A DNA stretch of 64,000 bases from Chloroflexota bacterium (GCA_005887685.1 VBHJ01000004.1:1-64000), one strand, 5' to 3'; positions 26,533 to 35,667 are shown, counted from the stretch's first letter. The notes: generated from the sequence alone by a model not told the origin. Program-made: numbers and translations.

Positions 26533-27330
26533 CTAATGGAGCAACGCGTCGGCGAGCTTTTGGATTCCACCGTGGCCCGGGCCGGGTATCGTCTGGTCGG
26601 CGGCGGCGATCACTTCCGGAGCCGACCCTTCGACCGCGATGCCGAGGCCGGCCCACGCAATCATCGATGCGTCGTTGCGGCCGTCGCCCACGGCAACCAC
26701 CTCGCCTTGCGACACGCCGAGGCGGTCCGCAAGAAAACGCAGCGCAGACGCCTTGTCGCTCTCGACGCTCGTGAACTCGATGTACTGCGGCACCGATGTC
26801 GCCGCGTTCAGCCGCCCTGCCCAGCGGTCTCGAACATCGGGCAGGAGTGTCTCCGCCTTTTGCGCCGAGGTCACGATGACAACCTTGGGCGTGGTCGGAC
26901 CCATCGCCTTGTCCAGGTCGCCCACGACGTGGATCTCCATGCCGGCGTGGTCCGCGTACTGGTGCGCCTCGGGTCGGTCACGCTCGACGATCAGCTGGTC
27001 ATCGCGGTACGCCTGCACATGCAGGTCTCGCTCGCGCGCGTAGCGGACCACTTCCATCGCCAGATCGTGCTCGACACCGTGATCGAGCATGACTGCGCCG
27101 TCCAGCGTGCGGACCTCCGCGCCCTGGTAGCAGATGATCGGGCCCGGCAGGCCGAGGCGTTTCACCCAGGGCACTGCGCCGGGAAAGGGCCGACCGGTGC
27201 AGGCGACCGCCATGACGCCGGCGGACACGATGTGACTCAGAGCTTCGACGTCGCGCGGGTCGAGGTTCAGCTTCATGTCCAGGATCGTGCCGTCCAGGTC
27301 CAGCGCAAGCAGCCTGTAACGAAGGGCCAG
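26533..27330 (-). CDS. HAD-superfamily (Cof-type) phosphatase, probable CTG start
   Basis: About 265 aa, type IIB HAD hydrolase acting on a phosphorylated sugar or cofactor. Motif I (LLALDLDGTILD) lies upstream of the first ATG at 27276 and is read in the same frame. The final motif is VGDGRNDASM with the AVEGSAPEV segment. No ATG, GTG or TTG occurs upstream of motif I before the frame merges into the preceding gene. CTG 27330, two bases after the stop of the dehydrogenase, gives MALRYRLLALDLDGT. It precedes and touches the LmbE gene. Confidence 0.85.
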   Translation of the reverse strand: MALRYRLLALDLDGTILDMKLNLDPRDVEALSHIVSAGVMAVACTGRPFPGAVPWVKRLGLPGPIICYQGAEVRTLDGAVMLDHGVEHDLAMEVVRYARERDLHVQAYRDDQLIVERDRPEAHQYADHAGMEIHVVGDLDKAMGPTTPKVVIVTSAQKAETLLPDVRDRWAGRLNAATSVPQYIEFTSVESDKASALRFLADRLGVSQGEVVAVGDGRNDASMIAWAGLGIAVEGSAPEVIAAADQTIPGPGHGGIQKLADALLH

Positions 27331-27332
27331 AG

Positions 27333-28316
27333 CTATCGCTTGGCCTCGGGGTTGACCAGGTTCGGCGGGCGGCCCCCGCGCACCGCGGTCGCCATGTTGC
27401 GCGCGGCCATGGCGGACATCTCAGAGCGGGTTCGCACGGTGGCGCTCGCGATGTGCGGCGCGAGCACCACGTTGGGCATTGGAATGAGATGAGGATGAAC
27501 CGCGGGCTCGCGCTCGTAGACGTCAAGGCCCGCACCGGCCAGCTTGCGCGCTTTCAGCGCTTCCACCAGAGCGGCCTCGTCGACGACCGGACCGCGCGAC
27601 GTGTTGATCAGGATGGCGTTCCTTTTCATCGCGTTGAACTGCGCGGTGCTGAGGAGATGGAGCGTCTCCTTGGTCAAAGGCACGTGGACCGAGATGAAAT
27701 CAGACTCGGCGATCAGCCGATCCAGGCTCGAGCGCGTGGCGTTCAGCTGCTGCTCTGCCTCCGGCGGGAGCGGCTGTGGATCGTAATACAGGACCCGCAT
27801 GTTGAAGCCTTTCGCGCGGTGAGCCACGCCGCGTCCGATTCGCCCGATGCCGATGATGCCAAGCGTCGCACCGTACACGTCCTGGCCGAGCATCATGTCG
27901 ATCGCCCAGCCGTGGAAGCCCGCGCTGCGCGTGAAGTTGTCCGCCTCGACAACCCGACGTGCCGTCGCCATCAAGAGGGTGAAGGCGAAGTCGGCCGTCG
28001 CGTCATCGAGAACTCCTGGCGTGTTGGTCACCATCACCTTGTGCGCGGTGGCGGCCGCAACGTCGATGTTGTCGAAGCCGACCGCGACGTTGCTCACGCA
28101 CCTGAGGCCCGGGCTCGACAGCACCGCTTCGCGGATCGGGTCCATCAGCTGGCTCACGATCCCGATGCAGCCTTCCGCGGCCTGGCGGATGTTCGCCTCG
28201 TCGAGCGGGCGGCCGGGCGGATAGGAGATGACTTCCGCGGCCTCGGCGAGTATGGCGGGACCTGGGTCGAGGATCGGATGCATCAGCAAAACTCGAGACC
28301 GCCCGGGCGTGCTCAC
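27333..28316 (-). CDS. D-2-hydroxyacid dehydrogenase (glyoxylate/phosphoglycerate dehydrogenase family)
   Basis: About 327 aa. It reduces 2-keto acids with NAD(P)H or the reverse. Visible are VAVGFDNIDVAAA, the nucleotide loop GIIGIGRIGRGVA, the catalytic arginine in INTSRGPVVDE, the glutamate in LDVYEREP and the histidine in LAPHIASAT. GTG 28316 is taken as the start because earlier codons to 28394 lack homologous character. The HAD gene follows after 2 bp. Together with glycerate kinase (55630) it could serve glycolate/glycerate metabolism, but they are far apart. Confidence 0.9.
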   Translation of the reverse strand: MSTPGRSRVLLMHPILDPGPAILAEAAEVISYPPGRPLDEANIRQAAEGCIGIVSQLMDPIREAVLSSPGLRCVSNVAVGFDNIDVAAATAHKVMVTNTPGVLDDATADFAFTLLMATARRVVEADNFTRSAGFHGWAIDMMLGQDVYGATLGIIGIGRIGRGVAHRAKGFNMRVLYYDPQPLPPEAEQQLNATRSSLDRLIAESDFISVHVPLTKETLHLLSTAQFNAMKRNAILINTSRGPVVDEAALVEALKARKLAGAGLDVYEREPAVHPHLIPMPNVVLAPHIASATVRTRSEMSAMAARNMATAVRGGRPPNLVNPEAKR

Positions 28317-28491
28317 GGCCGGAGACCTCGTCGAGAGATTCGGTGCACAGGTGGCTGAGATGCTAGGCGCGGGCGAGCACCGGAGCGAGCGCATCCGTCG
28401 ATGCGTGAGCGAGGAGCGCAGCCCGCAACGACGCAGATGGGCCGCATGGGCGCCGAAGATCCGGCGAGGGGCTCCGGCCGGGAGCGCGTGC

Positions 28492-29061
28492 TCATGGATT
28501 CAGTCCTAGCTCCTGTGCGATGGGCTTCAGGGCATCGCGGACGATCTCCACGTGCTCGTCGAAGGGTATACCGAGTTGCTCCGCACCGGCGATCAGCTCT
28601 TCGCGATGCACTCCCCGAGCGAAGGCTTTGTCCTTCATCTTTTTGCGCACGGTGCTCGGCTCGACCGCGCTCAACGACTTGTCCGGCTTGACCAGGGCGC
28701 ACGCGATGATGAACCCGCACATCTCATCCACCGCGTAAAGCGCCTTGCGCGCATTGGTGTCGCGCGGCACGTCGAGATAGTCGGCGTGCGAGGCGATGTC
28801 ATCGAGGATGTCCTCCGGCCAGCCCTTTTCGCGCAGCATCTGCATGCCACGAGTTGGATGCTGCTCCCGGGTCGGCCCCGACTCGTAATCCCAGTCGTGG
28901 ATGAGCCCGAGGACCGCCCAGCGATCTTCGTCCTCGCCGAAGCATCGGGCGTAGGCGCGCATCGCAGCCTCGACGCTGCGCATGTGACGTCGCAGCTGGT
29001 CCGATTTTGTCATCGAGGTGACGAGCTCCCAGGCCTCATCTCGCGTCGGCATGGTGCTCAC
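28492..29061 (-). CDS. HD-domain hydrolase
   Basis: A 189-aa metal-dependent phosphohydrolase of the HD superfamily. The pattern is H26 (RRHMRSVE), HDWDYE near residue 55, a further histidine in SHADYL and an aspartate in AVDEM. The nucleotide or phosphate substrate is unknown. GTG 29061 overlaps the hisC stop as GTGA, so the genes are translationally coupled; ATG 29052 is an alternative. A 175-bp GC-rich gap follows, with no clear gene. Confidence 0.85.
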   Translation of the reverse strand: MSTMPTRDEAWELVTSMTKSDQLRRHMRSVEAAMRAYARCFGEDEDRWAVLGLIHDWDYESGPTREQHPTRGMQMLREKGWPEDILDDIASHADYLDVPRDTNARKALYAVDEMCGFIIACALVKPDKSLSAVEPSTVRKKMKDKAFARGVHREELIAGAEQLGIPFDEHVEIVRDALKPIAQELGLNP

Positions 29062-30104
29062 AGGATCTCCTTGAGGGCGGCCAGTAACTTGTCGTGCTGG
29101 TCTTTGGTACCGACCGTGATGCGGATCCAGCCCGCGATCGGCTCACGATCGTAATGGCGGACCAGGATCTTGCGCTCACGCAGCGCCGCAACGACCTCAG
29201 CGGCCGGCTTGGGCGGCTTGACAAAAACGAAGTTCGCCGACGACGGCACGAGGTCGAAACCCAGGTCGGCGAGCGCGCCCGACAGGTTGCCCCGATTCTT
29301 GACCACCTCGGAGACGAGCTTGCGGTGGTGCTCCTCATCCTCGATCGCAGCGACCGCCGCGGCCGTGGCGAGCCGGTCGACGTTGTACGAGTCCTTGACT
29401 GAATCGATGGCCTCGATCACTTCAGGCGGGCCAAGCGCGAAACCGATGCGCAGGCCGGCCAGTCCGTATGACTTGGAGAAAGTCCGGAGCAGCAGCACGT
29501 TTTCGTGATGCTCGAGCAGCGGCAGGCATGAATGCGGCGCAAAGTCCACATAGGCTTCGTCTATCGCGACGATGCCCGAGGATGCGCCGACGATCGCCTC
29601 GACCTCCTGAGTCGCAAAGAACGCGCCGGTCGGTGAGTTGGGGTTGGCGATGAGCTTCAGCGAGGCGGGGTCGGGCGCGAGGCTTGGGGGCAGCTCCCAC
29701 GGAAGTTCGGTCGGATGGGGTGACGGGATCGCCTCGTGGATACGACACAAGGGCTCGAACAGGGGATACGTCGGCGTTGGAAAAGCCACACGGTCGCCCG
29801 CGTCAACGAAGGCCCGGAAGCACAGATCGATGAGCTCGTCACCGCCATTACCGATGGCGACCTGCGTCGCATCGAGCCCAAATCGGCGGGCGATAGCCTC
29901 CCGCGCGGGCGCGGCGGTCGGGCTCGGATAAAGCCTCAGCGAGTCGTTGGCCGCGGCCTTGATCGCCTCGATCACCCTGGGCGATGGAGGCAGCGGCGAC
30001 TCGTTGGTATTGAGCTTGACCCAACCCTCGCCGTCGGGCGGCTGCTCGCCCGGCGTGTAGGGCCGGAAGCCCGAGAGGGACTTTCTTACGAGGCTTTTCG
30101 GCAT
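29058..30104 (-). CDS. hisC: Histidinol-phosphate aminotransferase
   Basis: A 348-aa PLP enzyme that converts imidazole acetol phosphate to histidinol phosphate with glutamate. It has KLNTNESPLPPSP, GNGGDELIDL, NPNSPTGAF, DEAYVDFA and the PLP lysine in TFSKSYGLAGLRIG. ATG 30104 begins MPKSLVRK; longer in-frame sequence overlaps holB and was discarded. HisA lies far away at 58785, so the his genes are scattered. It overlaps holB by 19 bp. Confidence 0.92.
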   Translation of the reverse strand: MPKSLVRKSLSGFRPYTPGEQPPDGEGWVKLNTNESPLPPSPRVIEAIKAAANDSLRLYPSPTAAPAREAIARRFGLDATQVAIGNGGDELIDLCFRAFVDAGDRVAFPTPTYPLFEPLCRIHEAIPSPHPTELPWELPPSLAPDPASLKLIANPNSPTGAFFATQEVEAIVGASSGIVAIDEAYVDFAPHSCLPLLEHHENVLLLRTFSKSYGLAGLRIGFALGPPEVIEAIDSVKDSYNVDRLATAAAVAAIEDEEHHRKLVSEVVKNRGNLSGALADLGFDLVPSSANFVFVKPPKPAAEVVAALRERKILVRHYDREPIAGWIRITVGTKDQHDKLLAALKEIL

Positions 30105-31048
30105 TCGAGCAAGAACGTTTCCAGGGCCAGGCGAGGGCTGACATTCTGCTCGAGGTAGCCGAGCGTGTCGTAAGAGAGCTCGAGCAAACGCGCCCACCGT
30201 CCCTTCTCGCGTCCGTGCGTCGCCAGCATGCGGCGCCGGAGCTCGATCTGCCAGCTCGCGATCGCAAACAGGGCGGGATCCTCCTCGTCGCCTTCGCTGC
30301 GACGCCAACCCATCTGCTCGGAATCCAGCTGAGCCGCGACATGGAGGGGGACGTCCGCCGGCGCGCCGAATACCTCTTCCAACCGACGGGTCCACGCGTG
30401 GTGCAGCTCGATCACGCTCTCGTCGCGGGCCCTACGCAGCGCCCAACCCGGCCTTCCACCTGAGAGCTCGGCCAGCAACCTCGCCCGCGCCGCCTCCATG
30501 CCGTGCGCAACGAGCAGCTTCTCGATCTCGGGCGCCGGCACCGGGTGGAAGAACACGCGCTGGCAGCGCGAGACGACGGTTGGCAGAACGACGAACGGGT
30601 TGAGGCTCGGTGTGGTCAACACGATGACGCGGTGCGGGTGCGGCTCCTCGAGCGTCTTGAGAAGCACGCCCTGGTCCTGGTCGCGAAGCCGGCCGACGTT
30701 GACGACGAGCGCGACTCGCCGCGTTCCGACCGCGGGCTTCAGGTTGAGGAACGCCTGCAACGAAAGCTCGTGGAACTCGGGCGGCTTGTCCGGCAACAGG
30801 CGGATCTCGTTGATCGACAGCGGCTTGATCCGATCGTCTTCCCAGTAATCGGGATGCCTCACCAGGCGCGCTTCCGGAAGCAGCGCCCCCGCCAGTGCGC
30901 GGCCGGCCATCGACTTGCCGAGGCCCGCCTCACCGACGAACAGGTAGGCGTGCGCGAGGCGGTCTTTGGTGAGCTGCGATCGCAGCTGGTCGAGGGCCTG
31001 GGTGTGCCCGATGACACCTTCGAATGGGTCTGGCCCAGACAATGCCAC
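30086..31048 (-). CDS. holB: DNA polymerase III delta prime subunit (clamp-loader ATPase)
   Basis: About 320 aa, a component of the clamp loader. FEGVIGHTQALDQL is followed by the P-loop FVGEAGLGKSMAG near residue 40. The sensor-like segment ALVVNVGRLRDQDQGVLLKTLEEP and an SRCQRV motif complete the AAA+ fold. The zinc cysteines usual between the Walker motifs are not visible. GTG 31048 is chosen: TACCTT lies 6 nt before it. TTG 31096 is an alternative that would collide with the divergent gene. Confidence 0.87.
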   Translation of the reverse strand: MALSGPDPFEGVIGHTQALDQLRSQLTKDRLAHAYLFVGEAGLGKSMAGRALAGALLPEARLVRHPDYWEDDRIKPLSINEIRLLPDKPPEFHELSLQAFLNLKPAVGTRRVALVVNVGRLRDQDQGVLLKTLEEPHPHRVIVLTTPSLNPFVVLPTVVSRCQRVFFHPVPAPEIEKLLVAHGMEAARARLLAELSGGRPGWALRRARDESVIELHHAWTRRLEEVFGAPADVPLHVAAQLDSEQMGWRRSEGDEEDPALFAIASWQIELRRRMLATHGREKGRWARLLELSYDTLGYLEQNVSPRLALETFLLECRKAS

Positions 31049-31054
31049 AGACAA

Positions 31055-31092
31055 AAGGTATCGCCGGTCTCGCAGCGGGTGCGCCTTAACCT
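31055..31092. promoter_or_regulatory. Divergent leaderless promoters
   Basis: On the minus strand TACCTT (31055-31060) lies 6 nt before GTG 31048. On the plus strand TAACCT (31087-31092) lies 6 nt before ATG 31099. Here the two -10 boxes are separated by 26 bp rather than overlapping. Confidence 0.5.
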
Positions 31093-31098
31093 TCAAAC

Positions 31099-32022
31099 AT
31101 GGCCTCCGCGCGCGACCCTTCGGCGCTCCCGCTCGCCGGCCGGACGCTTCTGGTCACCGGCGCATCGAGCGGCACCGGGCTGGCCGGCGTGCTGGCCTGG
31201 CACAAGCTCGGCGCGGACATTGTGGTCGGGTCACGCAGCGCGGCGAGCTGCGCCGGCGTGGCGGACCGCATGGGCAATGTCAAGGTTCATCCCCTCGTTG
31301 CGGATCTTGGCGATCCCTCCAGCGTCGACGCCGCGCTCGACCATCTCCGGGCCTCGGGCGTGGCGCCGACCGACATCGTCCATTTCGCGGCGGGTGGCCT
31401 CGAGCCAATCCTGCGGCCACTGCTCCGGATCACGGCCGGACTCCGGCGCATGGCTCCCTCCGAGGCGCGCGACCGGGCCCTCGCGGAAGGAAGGGCGGAG
31501 CTCGAGCGACTGGTCGCCTCGACCGCGGCTGCGGGCATGGCCGTCAACTACGACGGCCCACGACGGTTGCTGGAGCGGCTTGGGCCCGCACTGCCTCGAG
31601 GCGGCCAGATCATCCTTTTCGCCAGCGTCTGGTCGGAGATGGCGGGTGCCGGCTGCCCGGCGTTCTACCACTCGGTGGCCGACAGCAAGACGCGCCTCGA
31701 ACGGTGGCTCGACACCCAGATGCTGGCCTGGGCGTCCCGGGACGTCACCGCCACCGTGGTGGTGGCGCACGTCATCAGCGACACCAGCACGGGGAAGCTG
31801 ATCGACCGGAACATCGCGCCCCTCATGTCGGCGCAGGACCAATCCGAGTTTCGCGCGGCTTACGTGACCACAGAGCAGACCATCGCCGCGACCAGTGGGC
31901 TCCTCCTGAGGCCGGCAAGCCCGGCCGGGATGCTGCGCCGGGTCTACCAGGTGGGATCCGACGAGTTGACCGACGCTATCGCTCCTGAGGTTCGGGCCGT
32001 GGCGTCACGGGTCCCCCTGTAG
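31099..32022 (+). CDS. Atypical SDR oxidoreductase with Y-x6-K spacing
   Basis: A 307-aa Rossmann protein with TGASSGTGLAG at the N-terminus and FASVWSEMAG in the catalytic region. The tyrosine and lysine in YHSVADSK are six residues apart, as in enoyl-ACP reductase FabI, instead of the classical YxxxK. An Ala/Arg-rich insertion (about 120-150) is unusual. The substrate is unknown. Its last 47 bp overlap the convergent phosphatidylinositol-phosphate synthase gene. Confidence 0.75.
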   Translation: MASARDPSALPLAGRTLLVTGASSGTGLAGVLAWHKLGADIVVGSRSAASCAGVADRMGNVKVHPLVADLGDPSSVDAALDHLRASGVAPTDIVHFAAGGLEPILRPLLRITAGLRRMAPSEARDRALAEGRAELERLVASTAAAGMAVNYDGPRRLLERLGPALPRGGQIILFASVWSEMAGAGCPAFYHSVADSKTRLERWLDTQMLAWASRDVTATVVVAHVISDTSTGKLIDRNIAPLMSAQDQSEFRAAYVTTEQTIAATSGLLLRPASPAGMLRRVYQVGSDELTDAIAPEVRAVASRVPL

Positions 32023-32701
32023 GCGACCGCGAGGGGGCTGCGGCGAGGCTTTCGCCGCCTCGGCGGCCTGGCCGGGCCCCGGCGTCCTCGCGCTCCCTGG
32101 CGAGCCGCTGGGCGCGGCCCTGCAGCCAGACCTCGCGGATGCGCTGCAGCGCCGTGATATTGGTGACGATGGCGAGCAGGAAGACCACGCCGTAAAGCAC
32201 GGGGCCCCCGATCAAAAGCCCGATCACGGTCACGACGACGCGTTCCGGCCGTGCGAACAGGCCGGTCTCGCAGGTGAAGCCGAGGCTCTGGGCCCGCGCG
32301 CGCACGTAGCTGACCAGGAACGACCCCGCCAGGGCGGCCATCGTCGCGAGGACCAGCCATCGCTGTAGAGGGCCGCCGACAGTCACGAAGTACGCCGCGA
32401 GGCCCAGGTAGACCGCCCCTTCCGAGTAGCGGTCGAGGGTCGAGTCGAGAAACGCGCCGTAGGGGTAGCTCGCTTTGGTGGAGCGCGCGAGCGCGCCGTC
32501 GAGGATGTCGCAGGTGCCGGCGAAGATCAACACGACCCCGGCCCAACGGAGCTGTCCGAAGGCGGCCAGGCCCGCGGCGACGAAAGTCAGCGCCACCCCG
32601 ACCACGGTGATCTGGTTGGGCGTCAGAGGTGTCCGGCCGAGGGCGGACATCAGCGCCTCGGCCCGGCGCCGAACCCACGCCTCAAACCGCGTTGTGAACA
32701 C
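31976..32701 (-). CDS. pgsA1: CDP-alcohol phosphatidyltransferase, phosphatidylinositol-phosphate synthase-like
   Basis: A 241-aa membrane enzyme that would couple CDP-diacylglycerol to inositol-1-phosphate. The signature runs CDILDGALARSTKAS followed by GAFLDSTLDR (DGxxAR...GxxxDxxxD). The RARAQSLG and FARPERV segments match actinobacterial PgsA1 better than phosphatidylglycerophosphate synthase. Six membrane helices are apparent. It is the last gene of the operon that starts with ArsR and inositol-phosphate synthase, which supplies the inositol phosphate. The GTG start overlaps the glycosyltransferase by 20 bp. Confidence 0.87.
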   Translation of the reverse strand: MFTTRFEAWVRRRAEALMSALGRTPLTPNQITVVGVALTFVAAGLAAFGQLRWAGVVLIFAGTCDILDGALARSTKASYPYGAFLDSTLDRYSEGAVYLGLAAYFVTVGGPLQRWLVLATMAALAGSFLVSYVRARAQSLGFTCETGLFARPERVVVTVIGLLIGGPVLYGVVFLLAIVTNITALQRIREVWLQGRAQRLAREREDAGARPGRRGGESLAAAPSRSPTGGPVTPRPEPQER

Positions 32702-33851
32702 GTGACACCTCCAATGCCACCGCGGGTTGCGCGGCGAGCGCCTTGCGCGCTTCCTGATAGACCCCGACGATCTCTGACGCGACGACCTCCCAGGAATACC
32801 TGCGCGCCTTGTGCAGCGCGTAGTCCGACAGGCGACGGCGCAGCTCGGCGTCGCGGGCCAGGATCACGAGCGAGGCCGCCAGCTCGCGCCAGTTCTTGGG
32901 CGGCACCGTGATGCTGTCGCGCCCTGACTCGAGGACGGACATGTATCCGGGGACTTCGGTGGCGACCACGGGAAGACCGCTGGCCAGGGCCTCGAGGAGC
33001 ACGATGCCGAAGCTTTCGGCTCCAGTCGCGGGAGCGCAGAAGATGTCGGCGCTCGTGTAGTAGCGCGGCTTTACGGTTTCGGGGACGTAACCCGCCATCA
33101 CGACGTTGGACAGCCTGTGCCGGGCGATGTATGACTCGGCGCGTCCGCGAAGGGGGCCGTCGCCGACGATGACCAGCCGCGCATGCGGGATGCGCGAGAT
33201 CATGGCTCGATACGCACGCAGCAGGTCGCCGAGTCCTTTGCGCTTCTCGAGCCGGCCGACGAACAGGATGTTCAGGTTGTCGTCGCGAAGATGGCGGATA
33301 GGAGTGACGTCAGGGTTGTAGACGTCGAGGTCGATGCCGTTCGGAATCACCTGCATCGGGAAATCGGGGAAGTAACGATTCACGAAGGCGCGTGCCGGCT
33401 CGCTCACCGCGATGGCCCGATGCAGGTGCCCGAGGTACGGCTGCAGCAACGGGCGGCCGTAGTAGTAGCCGATGTTCGACCGCGCAAACGCGTGAAAAGT
33501 CCCCACGTTGGCTGTGTTCGACATCCGAAGCATCGTCATGGGCAGCGCGGGCATGAGCGGCTCATGGAAATGAAGGACGTCGAATCGCTCGTCGGCGACG
33601 ATGGCGGCGACCTGGTTGGCAAGGTGAAAGCTCAGCGTGATCCGGGCGACGGAATCGTTGGCGGGAATGGCTATCGGGGTGCCGATGCGATAGAAACGCG
33701 CCTTGTCGAAGCCGACGTCGGCGCGGCTCGAGGGGGCGAAGATTCGCGCCTCATGCCCGGTCTCGCTCAGGTGACGAGCCAGGTGGCGGACGTGATCGTT
33801 CACGCCGCCCGGCGACGCGAAGTCGTAAGGCGAAACCAGCCCGACCCTCAT
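32682..33851 (-). CDS. pimA: GT4 glycosyltransferase, PimA-like
   Basis: A 389-aa GT-B enzyme that resembles PimA, the mannosyltransferase acting on phosphatidylinositol. It has SPYDFASPGGVNDHV at the N-terminus, DVLHFHEPLMPALPM, VIPNGID, FVGRLEKRKGL and the donor-site motif GAESFGIVLLEALASG. ATG 33851 begins MRVGLVSPYD; upstream in-frame sequence is not protein-like. It sits between an acyltransferase (19-bp gap) and the PIP synthase, as in mycobacteria. The donor sugar is not proven. Confidence 0.87.
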   Translation of the reverse strand: MRVGLVSPYDFASPGGVNDHVRHLARHLSETGHEARIFAPSSRADVGFDKARFYRIGTPIAIPANDSVARITLSFHLANQVAAIVADERFDVLHFHEPLMPALPMTMLRMSNTANVGTFHAFARSNIGYYYGRPLLQPYLGHLHRAIAVSEPARAFVNRYFPDFPMQVIPNGIDLDVYNPDVTPIRHLRDDNLNILFVGRLEKRKGLGDLLRAYRAMISRIPHARLVIVGDGPLRGRAESYIARHRLSNVVMAGYVPETVKPRYYTSADIFCAPATGAESFGIVLLEALASGLPVVATEVPGYMSVLESGRDSITVPPKNWRELAASLVILARDAELRRRLSDYALHKARRYSWEVVASEIVGVYQEARKALAAQPAVALEVSRVHNAV

Positions 33852-33870
33852 GCAGATGCCCCCGGCCTTT

Positions 33871-34776
33871 TCATGGCGAGCCGGCCCAGATGCGGTGCGG
33901 CACGTGCCACTGCTCGGGGTGCTGCTGGATGAACTGCTCGATGCGGCGCAGCAGCGCCTGGGTTGCCTTGACCTGGTCGGCCCGCGCATTGCCCGTCGAC
34001 TCCGCGAAGATCAGCGGCGCCGCCTCGACCTGGTAGGTGTCGTCCGGCAACCGGTACACGCACACCGGAAAGAGTGGTGTCCCCAACCGCAGCGCGATGG
34101 CCGCGGGCCCGAGCGGGATCGGGGCCAGCTTGCCGAAGAAAGGCATCAGGTAGCCCGTACCCGTGATGTCGCGGTCGATCGCCGTGATCACCATCTCCTG
34201 GTCTCGCAGCGCGTCGAGGACCTTGCGGATTCCGCCGTGGTCGAGCGTGAGCACGCTTATCCCCAGACGCGCCCTCGTGTCGCGATACCACTCGAACAGC
34301 GGACGCGGCTCCAGCTCCTCGGCGAAAAAGCTCACCGGCGCAAGCGTGGCCGACCAGATCGCTGCGGCGACTTCGTACGAGCCCATGTGACACGAGACCA
34401 CGAGCACCCCTCGACCAAGCGCCCGCGCCTGCTCGAGATATTCCCAGCCGCTGACCTTCAGCCAGGGACGCATCGCTTCGACCCTCGCCAGAGGCAGCTG
34501 CATCAGGTCCGCGTAGGCCTTGGCGTGATCGCGGAAGTTGAGCCATGAGATGCGACGCAACGCGTTGCGATCGTTGGCCAGCTCGGGACACGCGACCTTG
34601 AGGTTGAACTCGAGGCGCGGACGCGCCAGCGGCGAGAACCACCAGGCGAAACGCGCCGCGAAAACCGCGAGCGCGTAAGCCCACGGTCGCGGCAGGTGCT
34701 GCACGATCGACTGCACAGTCTTGAAGCCGCGGTACTGGACCGCCGTGAACGCTCGCGAGAGGCGATAGCGCCACAA
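33871..34776 (-). CDS. LPLAT/HtrB-family acyltransferase (HX4E type)
   Basis: A 301-aa membrane-associated acyltransferase related to lipid A lauroyl-transferase and mycobacterial PatA. The catalytic motif is CHMGSYEV (HX4E, near residue 127), followed by an AIDRDITGTG segment and a C-terminal EQFIQQHPEQWHVPHRIW. It probably acylates the phosphatidylinositol-glycoside made by its neighbours. It starts one base after the stop of a second acyltransferase; the two share the same fold but are clearly diverged. Confidence 0.87.
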   Translation of the reverse strand: MWRYRLSRAFTAVQYRGFKTVQSIVQHLPRPWAYALAVFAARFAWWFSPLARPRLEFNLKVACPELANDRNALRRISWLNFRDHAKAYADLMQLPLARVEAMRPWLKVSGWEYLEQARALGRGVLVVSCHMGSYEVAAAIWSATLAPVSFFAEELEPRPLFEWYRDTRARLGISVLTLDHGGIRKVLDALRDQEMVITAIDRDITGTGYLMPFFGKLAPIPLGPAAIALRLGTPLFPVCVYRLPDDTYQVEAAPLIFAESTGNARADQVKATQALLRRIEQFIQQHPEQWHVPHRIWAGSP

Positions 34777-35667
34777 CTAGCTGAACATGGGGCGAAAGGC
34801 GTACCACTGGTCGGGTCGCTCCTTGATGAATTCTTCAAAGCAGTCGATGATCCGTTGGGTCAGGCTTTCCTTGGTGTCCGCCGCCGACCACGTCAATGGT
34901 TGGTGCACGTGGCCGCGGTACTTGCCGTCCCCGATCCCGTACACAAAGGTCGGGACGAGCGCGGCGCCGGTCTTCAACGCAAACGCTGCAGGGCCGGCCG
35001 GAACGACAGCGTTGCGACCGAAGAAGCGCACCTTCACGCCGGGACCTTGCTCCAGGTCGCAGAGCAGAGCGACCATCCGGTTCGCCGCAAGCGCGGCCGT
35101 GATCGATCTGACGGCGGACCGGCCGAGCGGGATGACCTCCATGCCCAACCTGCGGCGCGTCGAGATCACTGCCTCATCCAGCGATCCCGGAAAGCGTTCC
35201 GCCACGGCGCTGATGCGGTAGCCCTGCACCGAAGCGAACGCGGCGGCCATGTCCCAGGAGCCCATGTGCGGCAGAGCCAGGATCAAGCCGCGCCCCGCGG
35301 AAAGGCTCTCGTCGAGGTGATGCAGCCCGTCCACCGACACGCGGGCGTTGACGTCGTCCGGCGAGAGGTCGCCCATCAAGAGAAAGTCCATGAGCATGCG
35401 CCCATAGTTCTGGAAGGCCCGTTTGGCGAGCTGCCCCACGCGAGGGTCGGACCGGTCGACGCCGAGTACCGTCGCGTAGTTGTCGAGGGCTGCGCGGCGC
35501 TGGGCCGCGCTGAGCCAGAACCATGCCGTCCCGCCCGGCGTTGCGGCGGCGCGCCGGAGCCCGGCTGGAACAGCGCCGAGCACCCGCGCCCCTGCCTTAT
35601 AGCTAGCGGCGAGCAGTCGCGGCCGGCTTCGCGCGGGCGACGCGGCGGTCGCGCTCGTCGCGCCCAT
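34777..35667 (-). CDS. LPLAT/HtrB-family acyltransferase (HX4D type)
   Basis: About 296 aa. The motif is [13 protein letters not shown] (HX4D, near residue 125), with [17 protein letters not shown] and [18 protein letters not shown] at the end. This is the copy most like mycobacterial PatA (Rv2611c). ATG 35667 overlaps the inositol-phosphate synthase gene by 65 bp. ATG 35685 and a CTG at 35616, just before the upstream stop, are alternatives; given other CTG starts here the latter deserves attention. Confidence 0.86.
   Translation of the reverse strand: MGATSATAASPARSRPRLLAASYKAGARVLGAVPAGLRRAAATPGGTAWFWLSAAQRRAALDNYATVLGVDRSDPRVGQLAKRAFQNYGRMLMDFLLMGDLSPDDVNARVSVDGLHHLDESLSAGRGLILALPHMGSWDMAAAFASVQGYRISAVAERFPGSLDEAVISTRRRLGMEVIPLGRSAVRSITAALAANRMVALLCDLEQGPGVKVRFFGRNAVVPAGPAAFALKTGAALVPTFVYGIGDGKYRGHVHQPLTWSAADTKESLTQRIIDCFEEFIKERPDQWYAFRPMFS

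Noticed and set aside
25873-27492. 539-aa plus-strand open frame
   Set aside because: It is antisense to the LmbE, HAD and dehydrogenase genes, whose protein sequences are clearly recognisable; the plus-strand product is Arg/His-rich with no motif.
28317-28491. Small open frame in the gap between the HD protein and the 2-hydroxyacid dehydrogenase
   Set aside because: The frame gives a basic Arg-rich product with no motif and looks like chance in GC-rich DNA.
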